Shown: in pieces, positions 1 through 7,686 of the stretch
Layout of the letters: the number at the start of each line of letters is the position of its first letter
How positions within the stretch are numbered: the stretch's first letter is position 1
Assembly: GCF_014646695.1 (NCBI RefSeq)
Contig: NZ_BMNT01000019.1
Span: 119,013 to 173,287 of the forward strand
From: Sphaerisporangium melleum
GTDB lineage: Bacteria > Actinomycetota > Actinomycetes > Streptosporangiales > Streptosporangiaceae
Reading direction: 5' to 3'
Length of the DNA stretch: 54,275 nt
Translations under genes and position numbers: made by a program
The notes under the pieces: generated by a model
What the model was told of the DNA's origin: nothing
What the model saw: the letters and a program-made list of their open reading frames with translations, nothing else
Databases searched by the model: none

Positions 1-526
1 TGCCGGGAGCGAAGGGGTTGAAGTCCGTCCCCAGGGCGTCGTTGAGGCTGCCGAACAGGCCGTACTTGACGCCCAGCAGGAATCCCCACATGAGCGTCGA
101 CACGATCGCCGGCACCGCGTAGGGCAGGAAGATCGTCACCCGCAGGAACCTGGTGCCGTGCAGGCGCATGGAGTCCAGGGCCAGCGCCAGCGCCATGGAG
201 AAGATCAGCATGATCGGCACCTGGACGAAGGTGAACCGGAAGACGCGTCCCGCGCCGTCCCAGAACTGCGGGTCCTGGAACAGCTTCAGGTAGTTGGCGA
301 GTCCGACGAACGTGTTGCCCCCGACGAGCTTCTCCTGGAACAGGCTCAGGTAGCCGGCGTACAGGATGGGCACGATGAACACGAGCGCGAACAGCACCCC
401 GAAGGGCGCGATGAACGCCAGCCCGATCTGCGTCTTCCGGCGCTCGGGAGCCGGCGCCGGATGCCGCGTCGCATCCGGCGATGCCATGGCTTTCGGGGGT
501 ACGTCGAACCGACGTGCCAGGTCCAT
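1..526 (-). CDS. Sugar ABC transporter permease (MalF/UgpA type), 3' end cut by window edge
   Basis: This is the inner-membrane permease of a carbohydrate ABC importer. About 175 N-terminal residues are visible, read leftward from an ATG at 526 (another in-frame ATG lies 13 codons later). A polar tail of about 30 residues ends in PERRK. A first membrane helix follows (residues about 34-58, with GLAFIAPFGVLFALVFIVP), then a periplasmic loop with the NYLKLFQDPQFW type motif, a second helix around VPIMLIFSMALALAL and a third around AVPAIVSTLMWGFLLG. That order is typical of MalF/UgpA-like permeases. It lies 99 bp downstream of the binding-protein gene, so the two form one operon; the second permease is presumably beyond the left edge. 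The family call is firm; the substrate is unknown. Confidence 0.9.
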   Translation of the reverse strand, partial: MDLARRFDVPPKAMASPDATRHPAPAPERRKTQIGLAFIAPFGVLFALVFIVPILYAGYLSLFQEKLVGGNTFVGLANYLKLFQDPQFWDGAGRVFRFTFVQVPIMLIFSMALALALDSMRLHGTRFLRVTIFLPYAVPAIVSTLMWGFLLGVKYGLFGSLNDALGTDFNPFAPG

Positions 527-625
527 ATACGTATTCCTTCCGAATCCAGTGCGTTGCCCGGCTCGTTTCCGCATCGGCCGGCGGCGGCCGTCGCCACAGG
601 CGGGACCGCCGCCCTCGATGAGGAG

Positions 626-1939
626 CTAGTCCACCTGGAAGCCCTGCTCGTTGCCGTACTGGACGCAGCGCTGCTTCCACTGCTGGAGGATCTCGGCGAG
701 CGAGCCCTTGCCGGTGGTGTAGAACGGTGAGGCGATGTCGCCGTAGACCGAGCGCGCCCACTCGAAGAACGGCGGGTACTGCCAGCCGGTGCCGACGGTC
801 TCCGACGCCTCGGCCAGCACGGCGCCGACCTTCTGGTCGCCGAAGTACTTGTCGGTCTTGCCGCGGAACTCCGCGTTGTTCAGCACCGAGGTGTTGGGCA
901 CGAAGGCGCCGTCGTCGACCCGGGACGCCAGGCCCCCGCCGTGCGTGAAGTACTCCAGGAACTTGAAGGCGGTCTCCTTGTGCTCGGCCGCGGCCGGGAT
1001 GCCGAAGGAGCTTCCGCCGTTCTCCGCGCCGACCTTGTCCCCCTGCTTCCACTGCGGCATCAGGGCGACCCGGAAGTCACCGGCGGCCTTGGGCGCGCGC
1101 TCGGGCAGCGTCGCGGTCAGCCAGCCGCCCATGGTCTGGGTGGCGAGGCTTCCGTCGTTCAGCGTGCGGTTCCAGTCGTCGGACCAACCGGTGATCTTGG
1201 TGTTGACCAGCTTCTCGTCGAGCATCTTCTGCCAGAACGCCACGGCCCTGGTCGTGCCCTCGTCGGTGAAGTCGATGTGCACCTTGGTGCCGTCCACCTT
1301 GAAGGGACGGCCGCCGGCCTGCCAGATGAGCGAGAGCAGGAAGAAGATGTCTCCGGTGTCCTGGGCGATGTAGTGGTCGCCACCGAGCGCGCGGACCTTC
1401 TTGGCGGCCTCGTAGTACTCGTCCCAGGTGGCCGGGGGCTGGTCCACGCCGGCCTTCTTGAGCGTGGCCTGGTTGTAGAACATCGCCGACGGCCCGTAGT
1501 CGGACGGCAGCGCGTAGACCTTGCCGTTGACCGTCACGTCGTTCCACGCGGCCTGGACGTAGTCCCCCTTGAGGTTTCCCGCGCCCAACTCACCGAGGTC
1601 GGTGAGTTTGCCGGGAATGGCGAAGTAGGGGACCACGAAGTACTCGAACATCGCGAGGTCGGGTACGCCGGAACCGGCCTGGATGGCGTTGTCGAGCGCC
1701 TTGTACTCGTCCGTGGACGAGCCCGCGTTGACGACCTCGACCTTGATGTTCGGATTCGCGGCCTGGAAGCCGGGGACGGCCTTCTCGACGGTGCCGTCCC
1801 AGCTCCAGACCGTGAGCTTCACCTGTTCGTCACCACCCCCGGTCGCGCCGCCGCCGCTGGTTCCGCCCGAGCAGGCGGTCAGCGCGAGCATCGGCACGAG
1901 TACCGCGGAAAGGATGGTTGCCCTCCGGGAGAGCCGCAT
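626..1939 (-). CDS. Sugar ABC transporter substrate-binding lipoprotein (family 1)
   Basis: This is an extracytoplasmic solute-binding lipoprotein of 437 aa feeding the adjacent permease. A positively charged start (MRLSRR) leads into a hydrophobic stretch and the lipobox LTACSGG, with the lipidated Cys at residue 23, followed by a Ser/Gly linker. The mature part has the usual family 1 look (LTVWSWDGTVEKAVPGF near the N-terminus, MGGWLTATLPERAP and GGSSFGIPAAAEHKETAFKFLEYF further on), as in MalE/UgpB-like proteins. The ATG at 1939 has a good ribosome site (GAGAGG about 7 nt upstream). It is divergent from the LacI regulator, with an operator palindrome between them, so it is probably repressed by that protein until a sugar is present. 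Substrate unknown. Confidence 0.93.
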   Translation of the reverse strand: MRLSRRATILSAVLVPMLALTACSGGTSGGGATGGGDEQVKLTVWSWDGTVEKAVPGFQAANPNIKVEVVNAGSSTDEYKALDNAIQAGSGVPDLAMFEYFVVPYFAIPGKLTDLGELGAGNLKGDYVQAAWNDVTVNGKVYALPSDYGPSAMFYNQATLKKAGVDQPPATWDEYYEAAKKVRALGGDHYIAQDTGDIFFLLSLIWQAGGRPFKVDGTKVHIDFTDEGTTRAVAFWQKMLDEKLVNTKITGWSDDWNRTLNDGSLATQTMGGWLTATLPERAPKAAGDFRVALMPQWKQGDKVGAENGGSSFGIPAAAEHKETAFKFLEYFTHGGGLASRVDDGAFVPNTSVLNNAEFRGKTDKYFGDQKVGAVLAEASETVGTGWQYPPFFEWARSVYGDIASPFYTTGKGSLAEILQQWKQRCVQYGNEQGFQVD

Positions 1940-1966
1940 GGGCCTCTCCTCTCGTCCTGAAGCCGG

Positions 1967-1985
1967 TTGCGAAAAGATTTCGCAA
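1967..1985. promoter_or_regulatory. LacI-type operator palindrome
   Basis: TTGCGAAAAGATTTCGCAA is a perfect 8-bp inverted repeat with a 3-bp spacer. It lies 28 bp upstream of the binding-protein start and in the divergent region shared with the lacI-family gene. Its size and position fit the operator of that repressor. Confidence 0.8.
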
Positions 1986-2088
1986 CTTGTTCGTCATTGC
2001 GAGGACACTAGGTTGTGCGTCCAGCCCATGTCAACGATGTGAATCCGGAAGAATTCGGGGCAGCGATCGACGATCGGGCCGTGCTAGA

Positions 2089-2106
2089 TTTCGCAAAAGT
2101 TTCGTA
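2089..2106. promoter_or_regulatory. Second, degenerate operator half-site pair
   Basis: TTTCGCAA, an exact half of the perfect operator 100 bp away, recurs at 2089-2096, and an imperfect partner (TTTCGTA) follows at 2100-2106. It sits 18 bp before the LacI-family start, where binding would give autorepression. The partner half is imperfect, so confidence is lower. Confidence 0.5.
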
Positions 2107-2123
2107 GCCCGAAGGGAGCCCCG

Positions 2124-3164
2124 ATGCCCCGAGGTCGTGCCGAGCGGGCCACCCTGGCGGACGTCGCCCGGCTGGCCGGCGTCTCCCCGACGACCGCCTC
2201 GAAGGTCCTCAACGGACGCAGCGACGTGGGCCCGAACACCCGCGAGCTGGTCCTCGGCGTCATGGCCGAGCTCGGCTACCGGCCCACGACCGCGCGTCAC
2301 GAGCGCACCCGCGGCCGCACCCTGGTCACCGTGCTCGACATCGTGCGGTCCCGTTACGCCGGGACGGTGCTCCAGGGGATACTCGTGGCCGCGACCTCCG
2401 CGCAGGCCGAGCTCCTGCTCCGCCTGCCGCCCGAGGAGCCGATCAGCACAAGCCGTACGACGGCCCGCACCTGGTTGGCCGAGCAGAAGGAGTCCGGCAT
2501 CGCCGGCATCATCGCGCTCGCCGTCTCCGTGCCCGACCCGGTGCTCCTCGCCGCGGAGGACCTCGAGGTGCCCGTCGTGACCATAGACCCGATAGACACC
2601 ACCGAGTCCCGGGTCGTCAGCATCGGCTCCACCAACTGGGCGGGCGGCCGCTCGGCCACCGAGCACGTCATCGGGCTCGGCCACCGCAGGATCGCCTGGA
2701 TCGGCGGCCCGCCGGGGTCGGCTCCCTCGCTGGAACGGTTCCACGGGTACCAGGCCGCGCTCGACTCGGCCGGCATCACACCCGACCGCACGCTGATCCG
2801 GCACGAGGCGTTCTCCGTCGAGGCGGGCCTGCGGCACGGCCATGACCTCCTCACCCTCGGCGAGCGGCCGACCGCGATCGTCGCGGGCAACGACGAGATC
2901 GCCGTCGGGGTCCTCGCCGCGGCCAAGGAACTGCACATCAGCGTCCCGGGCGAGCTGTCGGTCACCGGGTTCGACGACACCCCGCAGACCCAGTGGACCA
3001 CGCCCCGGCTCACCTCCGTCCGGCAGCCTCTCGTCGGCATGGGCCGGATGGCCGTCGAGACCGTCCTCGGCATGGCGGACGGCGTCCAGCCCGCCTCCCG
3101 GCACCTCCAGCTCGCGACCACCCTCAACGTCCGCGACTCGACGGGCCCCGCCCCGGCGTCCTGA
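2124..3164 (+). CDS. LacI-family transcriptional regulator
   Basis: This is a cytoplasmic sugar-responsive repressor of 346 aa, the usual LacI/GalR length. The N-terminal helix-turn-helix is clear at residues 10-30 (ATLADVARLAGVSPTTASKV, followed by the hinge-leading LNG). The periplasmic-binding-like core includes FHGYQAALDSAGI, NDEIAVGVLAAAKELHI and the C-terminal GFDDT and LTSVRQPL motifs typical of the family. The ATG at 2124 has GGGAG 5 nt upstream. It is divergent from the ABC transporter operon and shares a region holding one perfect and one degenerate palindrome, so it most likely controls that operon and itself. Nothing links it to the enediyne cluster. Confidence 0.95.
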   Translation: MPRGRAERATLADVARLAGVSPTTASKVLNGRSDVGPNTRELVLGVMAELGYRPTTARHERTRGRTLVTVLDIVRSRYAGTVLQGILVAATSAQAELLLRLPPEEPISTSRTTARTWLAEQKESGIAGIIALAVSVPDPVLLAAEDLEVPVVTIDPIDTTESRVVSIGSTNWAGGRSATEHVIGLGHRRIAWIGGPPGSAPSLERFHGYQAALDSAGITPDRTLIRHEAFSVEAGLRHGHDLLTLGERPTAIVAGNDEIAVGVLAAAKELHISVPGELSVTGFDDTPQTQWTTPRLTSVRQPLVGMGRMAVETVLGMADGVQPASRHLQLATTLNVRDSTGPAPAS

Positions 3165-3383
3165 TCGGCCCCGGCACCGGGCCATGTCCGCCACGACCCC
3201 GCCGCCTCGCCCGCGAGGAGGCCCTGCCGGCCGGCGGGTCCTGGCGGTCCCCCGCTCCTTGCGGCGGACGCCAGGCCACCGGACAAACGGCCGGGGTGAG
3301 GCCGGGAGGTCGTAAGATCGACGGGTAGGTCCGCCGCCCCCGGGCATCGCATCGGCGACGTCCATCAGCTCGATCAGGGAACG

Positions 3384-3878
3384 ATGCAGTCACCGGTCAT
3401 ATCGGAATCCGGCCCCTTACTGGACATGCGCCGCATCACGCGGCCCGACGCCGGGGGGACGCCGGTCGCCGACCGGTCGATGTCCATCGGCGTGATCGCT
3501 GCACGGTTCGGGCTGGCGCCACAGGTGCTGCGCAGGTGGGAGTCGGCGGGCCTGCTGGCGCCACCGCGGGACACCCGGGGCCGCCGCCGCTACGAGGACG
3601 CCGATCTCTTCCGCGTCGCGGTCATCCTCCGGGCCAGGGAGGCGGGCTTCGCCGTGCGCGACATCCGGGACATGCTCGACGCCGGCGCCCCGTCGGTGCG
3701 GCACAGCGCCATGGAACGCGGCCGCGTCGTGCTGATCCGGCGGATCGCCGAGGCGCGCACGGCGCTCGACATGATCGACCACGCGCTCGACTGCGACCAC
3801 GAGGACTTCACCGCCTGCCCCCACTTCCAGTCGATGGTGGCCGGCCGCATCGGCACCGGCTTCCGCCGACCCCGCTGA
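3384..3878 (+). CDS. MerR-family transcriptional regulator
   Basis: This is a small DNA-binding regulator of 164 aa. After a 33-residue N-terminal extension, the MerR helix-turn-helix reads IGVIAARFGLAPQVLRRWES (residues 35-54). The wing follows (RGRRRYEDADLFRV), then the helix-rich dimerisation region (AREAGFAVRDIRDML) and a C-terminal part with Cys784-like spacing CDHEDFTACPHF that might bind a ligand or metal. The ATG at 3384 has AGGGA 3 nt upstream. If that start is used, codon 12 (3417-3419) is TTA, which would make translation bldA-dependent; an internal ATG at 3426 would avoid it. It could mark the left end of the enediyne cluster. Targets are unknown. Confidence 0.85.
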   Translation: MQSPVISESGPLLDMRRITRPDAGGTPVADRSMSIGVIAARFGLAPQVLRRWESAGLLAPPRDTRGRRRYEDADLFRVAVILRAREAGFAVRDIRDMLDAGAPSVRHSAMERGRVVLIRRIAEARTALDMIDHALDCDHEDFTACPHFQSMVAGRIGTGFRRPR

Positions 3879-3914
3879 GCCGGGGGCCTGCCAGAGCGAT
3901 CCGGTGCCCCGCCG

Positions 3915-4721
3915 TCAGCGCGGCGGTGTGCCGGTGATCTCGGTGGCGATGGCGGGGCGGTTGGGCTCGTCGAGGAGGTAGAAGTGGCCGCCGGGGAAGA
4001 CGCGCATGCGCGCGCCGGTGTCCGACCACTCCTGCCAGCCGACCAGGTCGCGCACGGGTACGAGCTCGTCCCGGTCGCCGCCGAGCACGGTCAGCGGCAT
4101 GGTGAGGCGCCCGCCCTGGTTGCGGGCGGCCAGGCGCGCGGCCAGGGTGAGATCGGAGCGCAGCAGGCCGAGCAGGTGGCCGCGCCAGTAGGCGTTGTCC
4201 AGGATCTCCCGCGGGGTGCCGCCGCCCAGCCTGATCACCTCCAGCAGCACCGCGTCGTTCCAGCTCGCCTGCCGCTCGAACCGCACGCCGGACGGCGGGT
4301 GCGCGCTCAGCACGAGCCGGGAGCAGGCGGCGGGGTCGGCCAGCGCCGCGGCGACCGCGAGCGACGCCCCCATGCTGTGCCCGAAGAACACGGTGGGGCA
4401 GGACGGTAGCCCGGCCAGCTCGGTCACGACGCCGTCCACGACCGCGCCGGGGTGGTCCGGTGTGGTCTCGTGGCGTTCGCCGAAGCGGCGTTCCCGGCCC
4501 GGCAGGGTGACGCCGACGATCTCGTAGCCGCCGGGCAGGCGGGCGAGCAGCGGCATCAGGGCGTTGGGCCCGGCCCCGGCGTGCGGGAAGGCCACGACCC
4601 GGCCCCGCGGCCCGTCCAGCGCGGGCCGCAGTTCGGAGATCCACACCCCGGGCTCGGCCCGCCGGGGCCGCCGCCGCACGGCCGCGACCGGCTCCCAGCC
4701 CATCGTGCCGGCCGCGGTCAT
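3915..4721 (-). CDS. Type II thioesterase (alpha/beta hydrolase, GrsT/TycF-like)
   Basis: This is a discrete editing or off-loading thioesterase of 268 aa. It acts in the cytoplasm on acyl or aminoacyl groups attached to carrier proteins. The family start ...VVAFPHAGAGPNALMPL gives the oxyanion region. The nucleophile elbow FFGHSMGAS puts the catalytic Ser at 116, the acid lies in GGDRDELVP (Asp216 or 218) and the His is in FPGGHFYLL (His246). The ATG at 4721 overlaps the stop of the upstream racemase by four bases (ATGA), so the two are translationally coupled. With the racemase and the half-condensation protein it suggests an amino-acid-derived building block handled on a carrier protein, although no adenylation or free carrier gene is in the window. 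Confidence 0.9.
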   Translation of the reverse strand: MTAAGTMGWEPVAAVRRRPRRAEPGVWISELRPALDGPRGRVVAFPHAGAGPNALMPLLARLPGGYEIVGVTLPGRERRFGERHETTPDHPGAVVDGVVTELAGLPSCPTVFFGHSMGASLAVAAALADPAACSRLVLSAHPPSGVRFERQASWNDAVLLEVIRLGGGTPREILDNAYWRGHLLGLLRSDLTLAARLAARNQGGRLTMPLTVLGGDRDELVPVRDLVGWQEWSDTGARMRVFPGGHFYLLDEPNRPAIATEITGTPPR

Positions 4722-5515
4722 GCGAGGGTCACCACGGGACGGCCGGACGTGGACGTCGCCGGCCCGGCGGCGGGCGGGGCGTAGAGCCGGGCGACGCAGG
4801 CGGCGGCGAGGGCGTCCAGATTGGAGATCATCATGTTCGCGGGGAGCCGGCCCGCGGCGTAGGCCAGGGGCAACTCGGCGCACGCGGCGAGCAGGGGGAC
4901 CTCCTCGCGCTTCCACAGGCCGCGCGTCACCGTGCCGAGCAGCGCCCCCGCCTGGTGCGCCCGCCCGGCCTTGACCATCCGGGCGACGTGGTGGACCGAC
5001 TCCTGCGTGCTCTCCGACGGCAGGATCAGGCGGTAGCCGAGCGCCTCGGCCCGCCGCTGGTACAGGCCGCTGGCGAGCGTCCCCTTGGTCGCCGCCAGCC
5101 AGGCACCGCCGGGGGCGAGCCGGACGGCCGCCTCCAGCGCCGCGTCGACGATGTGCACGAGCGGCACGGGCAGCGGCTCGCGGATCCGCTCGACGTACAC
5201 GTGCGCGGCGTCGCACGGCACTGCCAGCAGGTCGGCGCCCCACTCCACCAGCGTGGCGAGGCCCGCCCTGATCGGCGGCAGCGGCCCCTCGCCGCCCGAC
5301 AGCACGGCGGCCGACCGGTCGGGGATGGAGGGGTCCGACAGCATCACGACGCGCGGGTGTTCCTGGTCGCTTCTGGCGGGGACGCGGGCGGCGAGCAGGC
5401 GCAGGAACTCGGCCGTCGCGGACGGGCCCATCCCGCCGAGGACGCCGAGCGTCGGCGCGAGCGGCGGCAGCGGGGACGGCGGTCGCGGCTGCGGCGCGGG
5501 GCCCGGGCCGCTCAT
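4718..5515 (-). CDS. Aspartate/glutamate racemase family protein
   Basis: This cofactor-independent amino-acid racemase has 265 aa. These enzymes use two cysteines to remove and return the alpha proton. After a Pro-rich leader the fold begins with LGVLGGMGPSATAEFL (residues 23-38). The first catalytic Cys is 101 in VPCDAAH, where most relatives have PCNTAH. The second is Cys212 in AACAELPL, where CTEL is usual. Both nucleophiles are thus present although the surrounding residues are atypical, so the substrate may not be Asp or Glu. It overlaps by four bases with genes on both sides. A racemase cluster-encoded with a type II thioesterase and a condensation-like protein implies a D- or epimerised amino acid unit. 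Confidence 0.85.
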   Translation of the reverse strand: MSGPGPAPQPRPPSPLPPLAPTLGVLGGMGPSATAEFLRLLAARVPARSDQEHPRVVMLSDPSIPDRSAAVLSGGEGPLPPIRAGLATLVEWGADLLAVPCDAAHVYVERIREPLPVPLVHIVDAALEAAVRLAPGGAWLAATKGTLASGLYQRRAEALGYRLILPSESTQESVHHVARMVKAGRAHQAGALLGTVTRGLWKREEVPLLAACAELPLAYAAGRLPANMMISNLDALAAACVARLYAPPAAGPATSTSGRPVVTLA

Positions 5516-6093
5516 GTGACGGCCCCGCGAACCCGGGACAGCACGTCGGCGACCCGCTGCGGCACGTCGCCCTCACGCAGCAGCGCGCACAACTGGGGGC
5601 CGCACCACCAGTCCAGGCACGGCCGGCCGTCCACGACGGTCCCGTACACCGACAGCACGCACGGCTTGATGTGCGCCCGCGCGGTGACGGCGGAGTGCTG
5701 GCTCACCGGCCCCTCGACGGGCAGCGGATCGGCCAGCGTGCCGAAGTGCTCGTACCTGACCCGCGCGGCCGGGCCGTCCTCCGGCGGGAGGCCGCACGGC
5801 CCGTCGGCGGAGACGACCACCCTGGTCACGGCGGCCGGCGCGGCGGGGTCGCGCCGGCCGGCGGTGTGGTCCACCACGTCGATCGTGATGTACTCGCCGC
5901 CGAGCCACTCGGTCAGCACGTCGGCGATCGCCGCGAGTACCTCGGCGGCCGACGGCGCCGCCGGGCCGGCCAGGTCGCCCGCGAGTGCCCGGGTGAGGGT
6001 CGGGGTGCGGGCGGCGTCGCCGGAGCAGCCGGGCAGGATGCAGTCATCCGGCCGGGCCGTCCACCCCGCGGGGACCGTGATCGATCCGGTCAT
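5512..6093 (-). CDS. Unknown protein resembling the C-terminal lobe of an NRPS condensation/epimerisation domain
   Basis: A 193-aa cytoplasmic protein with no signal peptide. I do not recognise a named family. Several segments look like the second half of NRPS condensation or epimerisation domains: a helix followed by a strand (VLTEWLGGEYITIDVVDHTAGR), a YEHFGTL stretch where such domains have YLGQF, and the closing strands VLSVYGTVVDGRPCLDWWCGP ahead of a final helix. The catalytic HHxxxDG half is absent, so it cannot be a complete condensation enzyme. The ATG at 6093 has a weak ribosome site. It overlaps the racemase start by four bases, which ties their expression together. The resemblance is by eye and the function is inferred only. 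Confidence 0.6.
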   Translation of the reverse strand: MTGSITVPAGWTARPDDCILPGCSGDAARTPTLTRALAGDLAGPAAPSAAEVLAAIADVLTEWLGGEYITIDVVDHTAGRRDPAAPAAVTRVVVSADGPCGLPPEDGPAARVRYEHFGTLADPLPVEGPVSQHSAVTARAHIKPCVLSVYGTVVDGRPCLDWWCGPQLCALLREGDVPQRVADVLSRVRGAVT

Positions 6094-6128
6094 GTCAGTT
6101 CTCGCTCTCGCGCGCGGCGGTCATGGCA

Positions 6129-7010
6129 CTAGGCGTCGGCGACGGCGGGGACGACCTTCTTGCCGACGATCTCCACCGTGCGCACCGGATCGGGGCCGCC
6201 GATGATCCCCATGGCCGTGTCCACGCCGAGCGCGGCGAGCCCGCGCAGCATGTCGGTCAGCTCTCCGGCCTGGGCGCCGTCCGCGCCGACGTCGAACGGG
6301 AAGATCACCGTCTTCTCGATGGCGTCGTAGTCGCGGCCCTCGGCCTCGCAGTGCCCGCGCAGGACGTCCAGCTTCGCCGGCAGGTCCGGGCCCGGGTACA
6401 GGTTGCAGGCGTCGGCGTACTTGGCGACCAGGCGCAGGGTCTTCTTCTCCCCGCCGCCGCCGATCAGGATCGGCGGGTGCGGCCGGGTGATGCTCTGCGG
6501 CAGGTTCAGCGTGCGCTCCAGCCGGTAGTGCGCGCCCTCGTACGGCCGCTCGTCGCCCTGCTCACCGTCCCACATGCGGTGGCAGATCTGGACCGTCTCC
6601 TCCAGCATGGCGAACCGGTCGGCGAGGGACGGGTACGGGATGCCGAGGCCGCGCGCCTCGTCCTCGTACCAGCCGACGCCGAGGCCGAGCATCGCCCGCC
6701 CGCCGGACAGCACGTCCAGGGTCGTCACGGTCTTGGCGAGCATGCCGGGGTGCCGGAAGTGCACGCCGGCGACGATCGGGGCCAGCCGGATGCGCCGGGT
6801 GTGCGCGGCCAGCAGCGTGAGCGTGCTGAAGCATTCCAGCATGGGCGACTCGGGGCCGCCCGCGTGCGGGCCCTGCCATACGTGGTCGCCCACGCCGAGG
6901 AGCGAGAAGCCGGCGTCGTCGGCGGACTGGGCGATCTCGGCCAGCGTGTCCGCGATGCGGGCCGGTCCGCCCGTCCAGGCGAAGTCCCCGATTACCAAGC
7001 CAACCTTCAC
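6129..7010 (-). CDS. LLM-class F420-dependent oxidoreductase
   Basis: This is a luciferase-like TIM-barrel enzyme (about 293 aa) expected to use coenzyme F420 for hydride transfer. It begins VKVGLVIGDFAWTGG, shows the conserved GFSLLGVGDHVWQGP segment, APIVAGVHFRHPGMLAKTVTTLDVLSGGRAMLGLGVGWYE in the cofactor region and HPPILIGGGGEKKTL near the C-terminus. I chose the GTG at 7010, which has GGAGG 5 nt upstream and matches the usual family start; an upstream TTG (7037) has no good site. It lies 36 bp before the half-condensation gene and after the DHFR-like gene in one leftward run. A reduction or oxidation in tailoring is likely; the substrate is unknown. Confidence 0.9.
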   Translation of the reverse strand: MKVGLVIGDFAWTGGPARIADTLAEIAQSADDAGFSLLGVGDHVWQGPHAGGPESPMLECFSTLTLLAAHTRRIRLAPIVAGVHFRHPGMLAKTVTTLDVLSGGRAMLGLGVGWYEDEARGLGIPYPSLADRFAMLEETVQICHRMWDGEQGDERPYEGAHYRLERTLNLPQSITRPHPPILIGGGGEKKTLRLVAKYADACNLYPGPDLPAKLDVLRGHCEAEGRDYDAIEKTVIFPFDVGADGAQAGELTDMLRGLAALGVDTAMGIIGGPDPVRTVEIVGKKVVPAVADA

Positions 7011-7082
7011 GCCGGCCTCCATAGCTTCGTGTGACAACGGTTCAACGCGGGTGTCGCGGGCCGGCCGGCGGCCCGGGGTGGC

Positions 7083-7625
7083 TCACGCCGGCCGGTAGCG
7101 AAGGATGCACACCCCGGTGTCGAACACCCGGGTGTCCACCAGTTTCAGATCGATGCGGTCTTTGAAGTTCTCGAACAGGGGCGTGCCGTCTCCGAGGACG
7201 ACCGGGTGGACCCACAGCCGGTACTCGTCGATCAGGCCGAGCCGCATGAGGTCGCGTGCGAGCTCGGCGCTGCCGTAGATCAGCATGTCCTTGCCGGGCC
7301 GGTTCCGCAGGGCGGTGATCTCCAGCGCGACGTCGGTGGCGATCCTGGTGTTGCGCCAGGTGGCCTGGGTGAGGGTCCGCGAGAAGACGACCTTGTCGAT
7401 GCCGTTCATCTTGTCGGCGACCTCACCGGTCTCCGCGGGCCAGTCCCGCGCGAACAGCTCGTAGGTGCGGCGCCCCAGCAACAGGGTGTCGACCTCGTCG
7501 AGCTGCTCGGCGGCGTACCGCTCCATCTCGTCGTCGAAGACGTCGATGTTCCAGTCCTGCTGCCCGGTCGCGTTCTCGATGCGGCCGTCCAGGCTGACGA
7601 ATATCGACAGGATCACTTTCCGCAC
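7083..7625 (-). CDS. Dihydrofolate reductase-like protein (RibD C-terminal domain family)
   Basis: This is an NAD(P)H-dependent reductase-like protein of 180 aa. It has the RibD-C/DHFR fold: RKVILSIFVSLDGRIE at the N-terminus, LLLGRRTYELFARDWP in the middle, KVVFSRTL and later DMLIYGSAELARDLMRLGLIDEYRLWVHPVVLGDGTPLFE. Length and motifs match the many actinobacterial single-domain members, most of which have no known substrate. The start is GTG at 7625 with GGAG 6 nt upstream. It lies between the F420 oxidoreductase and the P450 in the same direction. It may be a tailoring reductase, but this family is also common outside biosynthetic clusters. Confidence 0.85.
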   Translation of the reverse strand: MRKVILSIFVSLDGRIENATGQQDWNIDVFDDEMERYAAEQLDEVDTLLLGRRTYELFARDWPAETGEVADKMNGIDKVVFSRTLTQATWRNTRIATDVALEITALRNRPGKDMLIYGSAELARDLMRLGLIDEYRLWVHPVVLGDGTPLFENFKDRIDLKLVDTRVFDTGVCILRYRPA

Positions 7626-7686
7626 GGCGTGCTCCGTCCGGTCCGGTCGGTGGGCTCGGTCAGGGGGTCGGTCTGCGTGCGGCGTC

